Position numbers and translations under genes: made by a program. A stretch of 64,000 nucleotides of DNA from Flavobacterium sp. HSC-32F16 (lineage in GTDB: Bacteria; Bacteroidota; Bacteroidia; Flavobacteriales; Flavobacteriaceae), in assembly GCF_024171645.1 (NCBI RefSeq), contig NZ_JALKAC010000012.1, forward strand, positions 160,652-224,651, read 5' to 3'. The notes beneath the pieces were generated by a model. The model saw nothing but the letters and a program-made list of their open reading frames with translations. It had not been told where the DNA came from and searched no databases. This document shows positions 51,690 to 61,496 of the stretch, one piece after another. The first letter of the stretch is position 1. Every line of letters starts with the position of its first letter.

Positions 51690-52841
51690 ATGAAAATTTT
51701 TAAAAACAAAAATGCCCTGTTATCCTTATGTATGATAGCAGGGCATTTTCTTTTTGCGCAGATTGATAAAAATGCAACAAAAGAAACTAAAAACCTCTAC
51801 AAGAATTTAAAAATAATTTCAAAAAAACATATTCTGTTTGGTCATCAGCATGCGCTGGAATACGGGCATGGATGGAGTAATGAACCCAATAGATCTGATG
51901 TAAAATTGGTTACAGGCTCACATCCTGCAGTTAATGGAATTGATTTTAGTGATTTTTCAGGCCGTTCTGATGAACAAGCTCAAAAAGCAAAAGAAATCCT
52001 GAAACAAAATGTAATTGATACTTATGAACGCGGCGGAGTCACAACTGTTTCATGGCATTTTAACAATCCGGCTTCTGATGGTGGTTTTTATTGGAAAGAT
52101 GGAGTTTCTAAGGCATCTATCGCTCTTATAAAACCCGGAGGTTCTCATCATGAGGAATACAAGAAAATTTTAAAAACTATTGCTGATTTTGCAAATTCTG
52201 TTAAAGCGAATGACGGAACACTTTCTCCAATGATTTTCAGGCCTTTTCATGAATTTGACGGCGATTGGTTTTGGTGGGGGAAAAAATATACTTCTCGTGA
52301 AGATTTCATAGAAGTATGGCAGTTTACAATTTCATACTTACGGGATACTTTAAAAGTACACAATTTTATTTATGCTTTTTCACCAGATAACCGATTTAAT
52401 TCGGAATCAGAATATTTAGAGCGCTATCCTGGTGATGATTTTGTCGATTTATTTGGTATGGACGATTATGGTGATTTTGGACGTGATGGGAAATATGACA
52501 TAGAATCTGGCGTGAAAAGGCTTAAAATCATTTCAGATATTGCCATTAAAAAGAAAAAACTGGCCGCTTTTACAGAGACGGGTTTAGAGTCTATTCCAAA
52601 TCCGGAATGGTGGACAGAAGTTTTGTTAAAATCCTTAAAAAAGGAAAAGGTAGAATTATGTTATGTTTTAGTTTGGCGTAACGATACAACAAGTCCAACT
52701 CATTATTATGCCCCTTTTCCAGGTCAGACTAGTGTTACTGACTTCATTAAATTCTATAACGATTCTTATACTTTGTTTGAAAATGATCTAAATGACATTT
52801 ATAAAAGGAAATTTAAGCTTAAAAGAGCTTTGCTTCATTAA
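51690..52841 (+). CDS. Secreted GH26 beta-mannanase
   Basis: A 383-residue family GH26 glycoside hydrolase. The leader (LLSLCMIAGHFLFAQ) is a signal peptide. The acid/base Glu 188 sits in RPFHEFDGDWFWWG and the nucleophile Glu 296 in FTETGLE. FGHQHALEYG, VNGIDFSDFSG and VSWHFNNP are conserved. GH26 members cleave beta-1,4-mannan endo or exo (mannobiose-releasing). It may support mannan use, although it lies outside the mannose-glycan locus at 25-40 kb. Only 32 bp follow purC, so it may be read partly from that transcript. A clear terminator follows. Confidence 0.93.
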   Translation: MKIFKNKNALLSLCMIAGHFLFAQIDKNATKETKNLYKNLKIISKKHILFGHQHALEYGHGWSNEPNRSDVKLVTGSHPAVNGIDFSDFSGRSDEQAQKAKEILKQNVIDTYERGGVTTVSWHFNNPASDGGFYWKDGVSKASIALIKPGGSHHEEYKKILKTIADFANSVKANDGTLSPMIFRPFHEFDGDWFWWGKKYTSREDFIEVWQFTISYLRDTLKVHNFIYAFSPDNRFNSESEYLERYPGDDFVDLFGMDDYGDFGRDGKYDIESGVKRLKIISDIAIKKKKLAAFTETGLESIPNPEWWTEVLLKSLKKEKVELCYVLVWRNDTTSPTHYYAPFPGQTSVTDFIKFYNDSYTLFENDLNDIYKRKFKLKRALLH

Positions 52842-53298
52842 AAATACATGTTAAAATGATTATACAATAAAACTATCTCGATGTATAATCAGTTTTTTCT
52901 TTCATAAATGTTTTTTACTTACAATTTTAATTTTAATGACTAATCTATAAAAACAAGCTTAATTTTTTGATTTTAATGAAAAAAATCTGCCTTTTTTATA
53001 CATGTTATTGTTGTATAGTTAAAACAATGTAGTTTTCTTGCTAATTTTTTTGAATTTCAATTGTAAAAAAAAATGAAAATTTTAAGATTTACTGTAACAT
53101 TTCTACTTTTGCTGCGTCTTTTATAAAGAATCAAAATTTAAGAATTGCAATATTTCGAATTCATTAATTAAAAGTTAAGAATTAGTTAAAACAAGGTACT
53201 TTGTTATGCAATATACTGCTTTTTGATTTACATTTGTAGAGAATTTAGAACAGTTTATTATTAATCAAATAATTATCAATCAATTAACAACAATCATC
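52842..53298. other. Intergenic region after GH26
   Basis: Contains the GH26 terminator (52857-52898) and a TACATTTG (53229-53236) that may be the -7 element of the ankyrin gene, with TTTG at 53200-53203. Otherwise AT-rich with no gene seen. Confidence 0.5.
52857..52898 (+). terminator. Terminator of the GH26 gene
   Basis: Perfect 10-bp stem TGATTATACA (52857-52866)/TGTATAATCA (52882-52891) followed by a T6 run. Confidence 0.75.
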
Positions 53299-53682
53299 AT
53301 GAAAAAATCAGTAATTTATTTAGGAGCAGCCTTATTGGCATTTGCAAATGTTTCAATTGCATCAAATGGAAATGAAGCCGTAACAAAAAAAGTTGAGTTT
53401 GCAGCTTTTCACAAAACGCCTTTAACTGTAGCGGTTGGAAAAGGTGACATCGAAATCGTTAAAAAATTTATCGAATATGGTGCAGATGTGAATCAAAAAT
53501 CTGAAGACGATATGACACCTTTAATGATTGCTGCTCGTTATAACAGAGTCGAAATCATTAAATTATTAATAGCAAGCGGTGCACGTACTTACGAAAAAAA
53601 TGAAAAAGGATATACAGCATTAAAATATGCGCAATTATCTAATGCAGCAGAAGCAATTGCTATTTTGAAAGATGCAAAATAA
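53299..53682 (+). CDS. Exported ankyrin-repeat protein
   Basis: A 127-residue protein with signal peptide (KKSVIYLGAALLAFANVSIAS) and about two to three ankyrin repeats: TPLTVAVGKGDIEIVKKFIEYGADVNQ, TPLMIAARYNRVEIIKLLIASGART and GYTALKYAQLSNAAEAIAIL. It is a short periplasmic protein-interaction module; similar proteins in other bacteria accompany catalases, but none is adjacent here. Single gene with terminator downstream. Confidence 0.88.
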   Translation: MKKSVIYLGAALLAFANVSIASNGNEAVTKKVEFAAFHKTPLTVAVGKGDIEIVKKFIEYGADVNQKSEDDMTPLMIAARYNRVEIIKLLIASGARTYEKNEKGYTALKYAQLSNAAEAIAILKDAK

Positions 53683-53714
53683 ACTTTAAAAGTTTAAAAA
53701 GTTTGAGTTAGTAT

Positions 53715-53747
53715 AACGGCCTTCTTTGAGCGGATGGCCGTTTTTTT
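53715..53747 (+). terminator. Terminator of the ankyrin gene
   Basis: AACGGCC (53715-53721) pairs GGCCGTT (53736-53742) with a T7 tail. Confidence 0.8.
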
Positions 53748-53777
53748 ATGGTTTAATTTTAGAGAATATACTAAATC

Positions 53778-53810
53778 AAAAAAGCACCATTAAAAATAAT
53801 GATGCTTTTT
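53778..53810 (-). terminator. Terminator of the RND efflux operon
   Basis: A 14-bp stem with one position that pairs (G-U) only in minus-strand RNA, with T/A-rich ends, located past the stop of the pump gene. Confidence 0.7.
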
Positions 53811-53860
53811 CTTTCTAAACCAAATTAATCTAACCAAATTAATTTTATCGTAAAAACCGT

Positions 53861-56800
53861 TTATTCTATCGGTGCGTGTTTTTTGCGATTAAATATCCAG
53901 AACAATATTGGGAAAACCAATAAGGTTAGGATTGTTGCCGTTATCAAACCTCCAATAATTACAATAGCAAGAGGTTTTTGAGACTCAGATCCAATTCCGG
54001 TAGAAATTGCAGCCGGCATTAAACCTATTGAAGCCATAAGCGCAGTCATTACTACCGCTCGCGTTCTGGCTTTTACTCCCATAAAAATAGATTCTTCTAA
54101 TGAGAATTTTGCCTTGAGATTATGATGAAATTCCGATATTAGAATTACACCATTCTGAATACAAATACCCAGTAAGGCAATAAAACCAACTCCGGCAGAA
54201 ATTCCGAAATTCATTCCTGTTAAGTGTAAAGCAATAATTCCTCCAATTACAGCAAACGGAACATTGGTTAAAACCAATAGTGAATCTTTGAAATTTCCAA
54301 ATAATATAAATAACAATACAAATATTCCAATTAAACTAATGGGCACAACCTGAGCCAGACGCGCACTCGCACGAACCTGATTTTCAAATTCTCCTGTCCA
54401 TCCAGTTGTATATCCAGGCGGCATTTTTACTTCAGCAACTTTAGATTGTGCTTCGGCAATGGTACTTCCCAGATCTCGGTCACGAACAGAAAATTTTACT
54501 CCAATAAAACGTTTTGTATTGTCTCTGTATATAAATGCAGGACCAGTTATCGTTTTAATATCGCAAATTTCTTTTAACGGAATTTTTGCACCACTAATTG
54601 TTGGAACTTTTAATTCAGCCAAATCTTCTTCGTCTTTACGATATTCTTTAGAAAAACGAACTCTCACATCAAATTTCTTTTCATCTTCATATTTTTGAGT
54701 TGCTGTCTTTCCTCCAAATGCTAATTCTAAAACCGCCTGTGCATCACTTAAAGTTACACCGTAAGCAGCCATTTTTTCTCGGTCAAGAATTACGCTAATT
54801 TCCGGCTGACCAACATTTCTAAGAATTCCAACATCTTTAATGCCTGGAATGTTTTTAATTTTTTCCAAAACCTGATTGGATAATTCGTCTAATTTATCCA
54901 AATCGTCACCGTAAATTTTAACCGCGTTTGAAGCTTTAAATCCAGCAACAGATTCTGCCACGTTATCAATTACGGGCTGCGAATAATTATAAGTAATGCC
55001 CTGATGAACTTTTAATTTTTGATCCATTTGATTAATCAATTCATCCATGCTGATTTTTCTTTTCCAATCTGCTTTTGGTTTTAAATCAACCTGAAGCTGG
55101 ATAAATCCAAATCCGTTAGGATCTGTTCCGTCATTGCTTCGGCCTGTCTGCGAAAGCACATTTTTTACTTCAGGAAAACTTTCAAGATCTTTTCTGATCA
55201 TTGCTGCAGTTTTTACACTTTCTGGCAGCGAAGTACTCATTGGTAATTCTGCCGTAACCCATAAAGCTCCTTCATTTAACTGAGGTAAAAATTCTGTTCC
55301 TAAAAAAGATGCTGAGAAAAAAGTTGCAGTGATCACCCCTATAGAAATAACCAAAGATTTTACTTTGTGTTTAAATGTCCAGGCAAAACCTTTACCTACA
55401 ATTCTGTCCCAAAAGTTTACAAAAGGATTGTTTTTTTCTTTTACGTTTTTATTCAATAAAATATGAGATAAAACCGGAACCAGAGTAAGAGTGAAAAGTA
55501 ATGCTCCCATTAAGGCAAAACCTAACGTATAGGCTAGGGGAGAAAACATTTTTCCTTCTACTTTCTGGAAAGAAAATATGGGAAGTAAAGCGGTAATGAT
55601 AATTAATTTAGAAAAGAAAATAGCCTTACCCATTTCTGTTCCTGTTTTCTTAATAATGCTTCCTTTTGCAATTTTGTTATAAGCTGTCATGCCTAATTGA
55701 TGTGCGCGGTGATCCAATACTACAAATAATCCTTCGACCATTACAACCGCGCCATCAATGATAATACCGAAATCGACTGCACCTAAACTCAGTAAGTTGG
55801 CACTCATTCCCATCATCTTTAAACATAAAAAGGCAAACAGTAAAGAAAGCGGAATAACGATCGAAACGGTAAAAGTTGTTCTCCAGTCGGCCATAAATAG
55901 GAATACAACACAGGTAACCAGAATAATTCCTTCAAATAAATTGTGCATTACCGTCTCGGTAGTGAAATTCATAAGATTATCACGATCATAAAAGGTTTCG
56001 ATTTTAATATCTTTTGGAAGGATATTTTCATTTAAATCTTTAATCTTCTCTTTTATTAAAGCCAGAGTTTCCTGAGCATTTTCGCCTTTACGCATTACAA
56101 CAATTCCTTCAACAGCGTCATCGTTATTTCCAATTCCAGTTTGTCCCACTCTTGGCATCGAACTTTCATAAACTGAAGCTAGATTTTTAACCAAAATAGG
56201 ATTTCCGCCGGCCTGATCTACAATAATATTTTCAATATCTTTTCTCGATTTTAAGAGACCAACACCACGAACTACAAATGCCTGTCCGTTTTTTTCGATA
56301 ATATCCCCTCCAACATTTATATTTCCGGCATCTACAGCATTATAAACCTGAAGCGGTGTAATATTGTATTTGGCCAATTTTACCGGATCAACTCCAACTT
56401 CATAAGTTTTGGTCTGACCTCCAAAAACGTTCAAATCTGCAACTCCGGGAACGGCACGTAATTGTTTGTCGATAACCCAGTTTTGGTAAGTCAACAATTC
56501 ACGGCTGTCACGGCTGTCGCTTTTTACAATATATCTAAAAATTTCTCCAGTTGGTCCGTAAGGCGGTTGAACATCTGGTTCAACATCATCTGGAAGTGTA
56601 ACATTTTTAAGTAAATTATTTACCTGAAAACGAGCAAAAGTATCGTCAACACCATCATCAAAAATAATTTTGATTACAGATAAACCAAACATCGTAATAC
56701 TCCTAACGCTTGTTTTTTTCTGTACCGAGTTCATCGAAATCTCGATAGGTGTAGTCACAAAACGTTCTACTTCTTCGGCACTTTTACCATTCCATTGTGT

Positions 56801-56959
56801 AATGATAATAATTTGAGTATTCGTTACATCGGGAAAAGCATCAATTGGCATATTTTTGAAGGAAATAAATCCGGCAACGGCCAATATTCCTACCCAAAAG
56901 AAGGTAAATGCTTTATTCTTAAGTGAAAAAGCAATTATATTTCGTATGAATTTGTTCAT
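53861..56959 (-). CDS. Heavy-metal RND efflux pump (CzcA/CusA family)
   Basis: A 1032-residue inner-membrane RND antiporter with twelve membrane helices and two large periplasmic loops. NMPIDAFPDVTNTQIIIITQWNGKSAEEVERFVTTPIE at the N-terminus is the HME-RND start. Helix 4 contains DFGIIIDGAVVMVEG, the DFG-x-x-x-D and later Glu typical of the divalent-cation (Czc/Cnr) types. It expels metal ions from periplasm or cytoplasm using proton flow with its adaptor and channel encoded just upstream. Which metal is not certain: cobalt, zinc, cadmium or copper are possible. Last gene of the operon. Confidence 0.92.
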   Translation of the reverse strand: MNKFIRNIIAFSLKNKAFTFFWVGILAVAGFISFKNMPIDAFPDVTNTQIIIITQWNGKSAEEVERFVTTPIEISMNSVQKKTSVRSITMFGLSVIKIIFDDGVDDTFARFQVNNLLKNVTLPDDVEPDVQPPYGPTGEIFRYIVKSDSRDSRELLTYQNWVIDKQLRAVPGVADLNVFGGQTKTYEVGVDPVKLAKYNITPLQVYNAVDAGNINVGGDIIEKNGQAFVVRGVGLLKSRKDIENIIVDQAGGNPILVKNLASVYESSMPRVGQTGIGNNDDAVEGIVVMRKGENAQETLALIKEKIKDLNENILPKDIKIETFYDRDNLMNFTTETVMHNLFEGIILVTCVVFLFMADWRTTFTVSIVIPLSLLFAFLCLKMMGMSANLLSLGAVDFGIIIDGAVVMVEGLFVVLDHRAHQLGMTAYNKIAKGSIIKKTGTEMGKAIFFSKLIIITALLPIFSFQKVEGKMFSPLAYTLGFALMGALLFTLTLVPVLSHILLNKNVKEKNNPFVNFWDRIVGKGFAWTFKHKVKSLVISIGVITATFFSASFLGTEFLPQLNEGALWVTAELPMSTSLPESVKTAAMIRKDLESFPEVKNVLSQTGRSNDGTDPNGFGFIQLQVDLKPKADWKRKISMDELINQMDQKLKVHQGITYNYSQPVIDNVAESVAGFKASNAVKIYGDDLDKLDELSNQVLEKIKNIPGIKDVGILRNVGQPEISVILDREKMAAYGVTLSDAQAVLELAFGGKTATQKYEDEKKFDVRVRFSKEYRKDEEDLAELKVPTISGAKIPLKEICDIKTITGPAFIYRDNTKRFIGVKFSVRDRDLGSTIAEAQSKVAEVKMPPGYTTGWTGEFENQVRASARLAQVVPISLIGIFVLLFILFGNFKDSLLVLTNVPFAVIGGIIALHLTGMNFGISAGVGFIALLGICIQNGVILISEFHHNLKAKFSLEESIFMGVKARTRAVVMTALMASIGLMPAAISTGIGSESQKPLAIVIIGGLITATILTLLVFPILFWIFNRKKHAPIE

Positions 56960-56962
56960 GTC

Positions 56963-58048
56963 TTAATCGTTTAAAGCGCGATAAATAAATAATTGATTAT
57001 TGGTAATGACTTTTTCATTTTCCTTTAAACCGCTAGAAATATAAGTCGTGTCGCCAACAACTCGGTAAACTTCAACTTGTCTGGTTTCAATATTATGACG
57101 ATCTTTAAAGATCATGACGAAATTTTTACTTTTATCAAAAACAATGGCGTTGCTCGGTATGGCAATCATTGTTTCATTTTCGTTGTATGATAATTTGATA
57201 TTAGCATTCATATCTGGTTTTAATAGAAATCCCGGATTCTGAAGTTTAATACGCGCTTGCATTGCTTTGGTTTCAGGATCAATTACGTTGAAGATTTTGT
57301 CTACTTTTCCTTTAAAAACTTTATCAGGATAACTTAAAGTAGTTACGCTGGCATCAATTCCAAGTTTAATTTTATTAATGTCAATTTCATTAATATTAGC
57401 CATTGCCCAAACTTCGCTGATTTCAGCAATGTCAAAAATATTTTCAGAACGATCAGAACGTAAAAGCATATCCTGATTGATACTTTTTTGAATAATGAAT
57501 CCACTGATTGGCGCTGTTACTTCATAAATAGAACCTGCTTTAATGTTGTAGATTTTATACGTTTCCTGAATTTTACTCAATTGTGACTGCGCTTTGTTCA
57601 CTTCAGATTTTGCCTGAAGCACATCACTTTCAGAATTTAATTTTCCGTCAAATAATTCCTGGGCTACTTTTAGGTTATTTTTTGCAACTAATAAATCACT
57701 TTTGGCATCGATAGACTGCTTTTCGAAATCAGCAACATCAGTACTTTTAATAGTGGCTAAAACTTGACCTTTTTTTACATAATCTCCAAGTTCAACATTT
57801 ACCTTAACAACGTTTCCGCCTACAAGCGGATAAACATCAATTAATTTATTATTGTCGGCCGTAATTTTTCCGTAAAAACTCAGTTCGTTTTTTACAGTTT
57901 GATTTTCTGCGACAGCAGTAGTTGTAGTTTTTAGCATACTGTCGCTTAAAGCGAAAGAAGTATTGGTTTGAGGATTTTCTACTTCCTTTTTACAGCCGGT
58001 AAGCGATAAACTTACTATTGCAATTCCTATAATTAGTGTATGTTTCAT
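56963..58048 (-). CDS. RND periplasmic adaptor lipoprotein (CzcB/CusB type)
   Basis: A 361-residue membrane fusion protein. Leader and lipobox LTGCKKEVENP indicate lipid anchoring. The lipoyl half DVYPLVGGNVVKVNVELGDYVKKGQVLATI and the matching SIYEVTAPISGFIIQKSINQDMLL flank a helical hairpin (about 115-165). Beta-barrel and membrane-proximal parts follow. Three bases before the pump gene's start, so tightly co-transcribed. It links the RND pump to the TolC-like channel in the periplasm. No obvious His/Met-rich metal-binding tail. Confidence 0.9.
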   Translation of the reverse strand: MKHTLIIGIAIVSLSLTGCKKEVENPQTNTSFALSDSMLKTTTTAVAENQTVKNELSFYGKITADNNKLIDVYPLVGGNVVKVNVELGDYVKKGQVLATIKSTDVADFEKQSIDAKSDLLVAKNNLKVAQELFDGKLNSESDVLQAKSEVNKAQSQLSKIQETYKIYNIKAGSIYEVTAPISGFIIQKSINQDMLLRSDRSENIFDIAEISEVWAMANINEIDINKIKLGIDASVTTLSYPDKVFKGKVDKIFNVIDPETKAMQARIKLQNPGFLLKPDMNANIKLSYNENETMIAIPSNAIVFDKSKNFVMIFKDRHNIETRQVEVYRVVGDTTYISSGLKENEKVITNNQLFIYRALND

Positions 58049-58060
58049 TATTATTTAGTT

Positions 58061-59308
58061 TTAAAATAAATCCTTGTTGATGGTTGTATTCAATTCTTCC
58101 CCAGATAAAGCTAATTTTTTCTTCAATTCATTTACCTGAATATTAGCCTGATTATAACTTTCCATAAAATCTGTAAATTCTAATAAACTGATATTTCGTT
58201 TTTGAAAATTGGTCAGGATTCCATTATAAACAGCTTCAAAATCTGAATTTACAGTGGGTTTAATAACCGCATAGTTTTTACGTGATTCGTCCCATTTATT
58301 CCAAGCCGACGTAATTTCGGTTTCTAATTGAAGATTGAAATTTTGCTTTTCGACTTTTGATTGAGCCAAAACTGCCTGAGCATTTTTAATGTTTCCTTTG
58401 TTTTTGTTCCAAAGTGGCAGCGGAATCCCAACAGAAACGTTTGCCTCTCTATTAAAAGCTCCGCTTCGCTGATCGTAATTTGCGCCTACAGTAATGTCAG
58501 GAACCGAAAGCGATTTTTGCCATTTTACATTCAGTTCATTAGCTTCAATTTCTTTTTGTTTAGCTAAATAATCCGGACGATTAGCAATCGCTTCCTCTTC
58601 AAAAGATTTTAAATCAAAAGGAATAATTTTCAAGTATTTATTAAAATCGTCTTTAGAAACATCAGGAATGATTGTTTCAGTTGAGTTTGTTAATAATTTT
58701 AGATTCGCCTGCTCTTCTATACTGCTATTGACAACTTCCATACGTTCGTTCTTGAAATTTAGATACAGAGATTGTAAACGCACAACATCTCGTAAAGGAA
58801 TATTTCCTTTTTGCGCCTGAATAGAGTAGGAGTTGATTAAATCTTCAATATGAACAAGTTGTTTATCAGTAATTTCAAGACTTTTTGTATTGTAATAAAC
58901 GGTATAAAAACTCTGGCGTAATTGAAGTTTTAATGTTCTTAATAAATCATTAAACTGCAGTTCTGCCAATTGTTCGTTAGTCTTGGCTAAATTAACCTCA
59001 TTGCGTTTTTTTCCGCCTAAATAGATTAACTGCTCAATACCAAAAACTTTTTGTCCTTGTTTACCAATGTCAAAAAACTTATCTCTTTCAGGATTATAAG
59101 CATTTAATTCGGCAGTAATTGTTGGGTTATCCCATATTCTGGCTTGAATGGTCATGGCTTTTGCAGCATCAATATTATAATGAGAGGCGAGCAAAAAAAG
59201 ATTGTTTTTAAGAAACTGGCTCTCACAATCCTGAAGTGTGACTGTTTTTTGAGCCATAACTACCTGATTAAGCAGAACAAGTAGTAATATTGCATATCGT
59301 TTTCTCAT
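58061..59308 (-). CDS. TolC-family outer-membrane channel (CzcC type)
   Basis: A 415-residue channel protein of the outer-membrane factor family. Signal peptide MRKRYAILLLVLLNQVVMAQ, then an internal duplication: two regions of coiled helices (ATIQ-type MTIQARIWDNPTITAEL and ANELNVKWQKSLSVPDITVGANYDQ) ending in alpha-hairpin segments. QGQKVFGIEQLIYLGGKKRNEV and FNREANVSVGIPLPLWNKNKGNI are typical of CzcC-like members. First gene of the tripartite efflux operon, 12 bp from the adaptor gene. Confidence 0.9.
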   Translation of the reverse strand: MRKRYAILLLVLLNQVVMAQKTVTLQDCESQFLKNNLFLLASHYNIDAAKAMTIQARIWDNPTITAELNAYNPERDKFFDIGKQGQKVFGIEQLIYLGGKKRNEVNLAKTNEQLAELQFNDLLRTLKLQLRQSFYTVYYNTKSLEITDKQLVHIEDLINSYSIQAQKGNIPLRDVVRLQSLYLNFKNERMEVVNSSIEEQANLKLLTNSTETIIPDVSKDDFNKYLKIIPFDLKSFEEEAIANRPDYLAKQKEIEANELNVKWQKSLSVPDITVGANYDQRSGAFNREANVSVGIPLPLWNKNKGNIKNAQAVLAQSKVEKQNFNLQLETEITSAWNKWDESRKNYAVIKPTVNSDFEAVYNGILTNFQKRNISLLEFTDFMESYNQANIQVNELKKKLALSGEELNTTINKDLF

Positions 59309-59396
59309 TGTATCTATTTTATTTTGTACAAATATGCTATCACCAGACTTTAAGAGTGCTTAAAATCTACCTTAAAATTAGCTTAAAATAAAATAT

Positions 59397-60758
59397 TTAA
59401 TGAAAGAATAGTTGGAACAAATTTGTGTTTTGTTCTGGAATAGAGTAAGTTATAAAGCTTTTGTGTAGGGTCAAAATGCGATTAACAATGCGTAAACCAA
59501 GCCCAAAACCAGATGTGCCTTTAGAATTTTTGCCTCTCATAAAAGGCTGAAAAAGATTCTTTTGTTCGCTTTCGCTTAAAGTTATCCCTGTATTGAAAAC
59601 AGAAATAACAAGCTGTTCTTCCTGAGTGCTTATTTTTACCAGAGCCTGTTTGTTATCTGAATAAATACAGGCATTTTTTAAAACATTAATTAAAGCGATT
59701 TCCAAGAGACTTTTGTTTCCTTTAACTTCTAATGCTGTATCTAAATTTTCGCTTTCTTCAATTTCAAATAAAATGACAAATTCAGGAAAACTTTTCTTTA
59801 AATTTTCGATAGCCGAAAATAGAATTTCATCCATTCGATGAACTTCATTATCCTCATTATTTTTATTGTTGTCGATTTTAGACAATATCAATAAGGAACT
59901 AATCAATTCTGTTAAATGATTAACGTCAGATAAAATAGTAGTTAAGAAAGTTTTTCCTTTTTCAGATGTTGCAGGATCAGCAATGGTATTTTCTATTTGT
60001 GCTGTAATTCTCGAGAGAGGAGTTCTAAGTTCGTGCGAAGCGTGCGCTGTAAATTCTTTTTGTTTTTGATATGAAATCTCGATACGATCCATCATGAAAT
60101 TAAATTCATTGGCAATCAGATCAATTTCATCCTTGTTGCTTTTTGAAGCAATACGAGTGTCGAGATTGTTCTCGTTGATGTTTTTTATTTTCTGATGAAA
60201 TAAACCCAGCGGATTCATGGCTTTTTTAACCATAAACGAAGTTAAAACCCAGCAGATACAAGTAAATAAGATGTAAGATATAATAAGAGTATATCTTAAA
60301 AAAAGCAGTTTTCTCTTTCCATAATCATCCGTAGCCGAAATTAAAGCATAAAAATCTTTATCCTTTGTATCATAAAAAACGCCATAAACTTCATAATCTC
60401 CTTGTTGCTTAAAGAAAGTTTTATGTTTTTTAAGGTATTTTAAATCCTCAACAGACCAGTTTATTTTAGCATCATCAATACTGCTGTAAATAAGTTTAAA
60501 ATGAGAATCAAAAACCAAAGTCTTTTCGTCATACAATTTATTGATCGAATTTTGATCAATCATTTTCAAAAGCTGATCGTCGACTTCTTTTACATTAACT
60601 AAAAGTTTAATGTTCGAAAGTGCTTTAATTTCTAAACGATCCCGAAATTCTTCTTTTCTAAAATTGGAATACAAAACAAAAATCACCGTAGAAGCCAACC
60701 CAAAAAGGATTGTAAACAGTAAACTTACTAAAAGTGATATTCTGTTTTTTAAAGTCAT
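59397..60758 (-). CDS. Sensor histidine kinase of the efflux locus
   Basis: A 453-residue membrane kinase: helix 1 (LLVSLLFTILFGLASTVIFVLY), a periplasmic sensor domain of about 125 residues, helix 2 (LIISYILFTCICWVLTSFMV), a HAMP region, phosphoacceptor His 242 in FTAHASHELRTPLSR, N-box VLKNACIYS and G-box GTSGFGLGLRIV. This is the CusS/heavy-metal sensor type. Its start overlaps the response regulator gene by four bases. It likely senses periplasmic metal and controls the adjacent pump operon, which starts about 90 bp downstream. Confidence 0.9.
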   Translation of the reverse strand: MTLKNRISLLVSLLFTILFGLASTVIFVLYSNFRKEEFRDRLEIKALSNIKLLVNVKEVDDQLLKMIDQNSINKLYDEKTLVFDSHFKLIYSSIDDAKINWSVEDLKYLKKHKTFFKQQGDYEVYGVFYDTKDKDFYALISATDDYGKRKLLFLRYTLIISYILFTCICWVLTSFMVKKAMNPLGLFHQKIKNINENNLDTRIASKSNKDEIDLIANEFNFMMDRIEISYQKQKEFTAHASHELRTPLSRITAQIENTIADPATSEKGKTFLTTILSDVNHLTELISSLLILSKIDNNKNNEDNEVHRMDEILFSAIENLKKSFPEFVILFEIEESENLDTALEVKGNKSLLEIALINVLKNACIYSDNKQALVKISTQEEQLVISVFNTGITLSESEQKNLFQPFMRGKNSKGTSGFGLGLRIVNRILTLHKSFITYSIPEQNTNLFQLFFH

Positions 60759-61435
60759 TCTTCGCTGTTTAAATAATATCCGTATCCAATTTTAGTTCGG
60801 ATAAGTTTTATTTCGTGATCTTTATCGATTTTTTTTCTCAAGAAATTTATATAAACTTCAATCGTATTTTGGTTTGTTTCTATATGATAATCCCAAAGTT
60901 TTTCCGCAATAAATTGCTTGGATAAAACTTTTCCTTTGGCATGAGCTAAAATTAAAATCAGTTTAAACTCTTTTGGAGTAAGTTTAATTTCTTCACCGGA
61001 GCGAAAAACTTTCATTTCTTCTTCCAGAATTTCTAAATCTTCAATGATAATTTTCTTTTCTGTCTGCTGTGGAATTTCTTTTCGTCGCAATAAAGATAAA
61101 ATTCGGGCGTACAATTCATCAAAATGAAAAGGCTTAACCAAATAATCATCGGCACCATTATCAAAAGAAGCCAGTTTGTCTTCGATTTCGCTAAAAGCAG
61201 TCAGCATTATAATAGGAGTTTTTTTGTCAACCTCTCTAATGCTTTTGCAAACATCAATACCATTTGTTCCGGGAACATTTATATCCAAAATAATTAAATC
61301 ATATTCGTACGGAAAATATTTCTTCAATAATAAAGAGCCATCATAATAAGGTATACACTCGAATTCTTTAGTCGTAAAGAATGCGGAGATTTCTTTTGAT
61401 AAAGTAAAATCATCTTCGAGCAGTAAAATTTTCAT
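60755..61435 (-). CDS. OmpR-type response regulator of the efflux locus
   Basis: A 226-residue regulator: receiver domain with the acidic pair at 8-9, phosphorylated Asp 51 (LIILDINVPGTNG), Thr in MLTAF and Lys in YLVKPFHFDEL, then a winged helix (KLTPKEFKLILILAHAKGKVLSKQFIAEKLWD, NTIEVYINFLRKKID). It is the CusR/OmpR type. It overlaps the kinase gene by four bases and is the first gene of the pair. A strong hairpin separates it from the M42 gene upstream. Confidence 0.93.
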   Translation of the reverse strand: MKILLLEDDFTLSKEISAFFTTKEFECIPYYDGSLLLKKYFPYEYDLIILDINVPGTNGIDVCKSIREVDKKTPIIMLTAFSEIEDKLASFDNGADDYLVKPFHFDELYARILSLLRRKEIPQQTEKKIIIEDLEILEEEMKVFRSGEEIKLTPKEFKLILILAHAKGKVLSKQFIAEKLWDYHIETNQNTIEVYINFLRKKIDKDHEIKLIRTKIGYGYYLNSEE

Positions 61436-61450
61436 TTGGTATTTGTTTGC

Positions 61451-61481
61451 AAATTCGGCTGTTTATTAAACAGCCGAATTT
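61451..61481 (-). terminator. Hairpin after the M42 peptidase gene
   Basis: A perfect 15-bp inverted repeat (61451-61465 with 61467-61481) just past the M42 stop and ahead of the response regulator. Only a short U run follows, so termination may be partial. Confidence 0.6.
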
Positions 61482-61496
61482 ATGTTTTTAAAAATA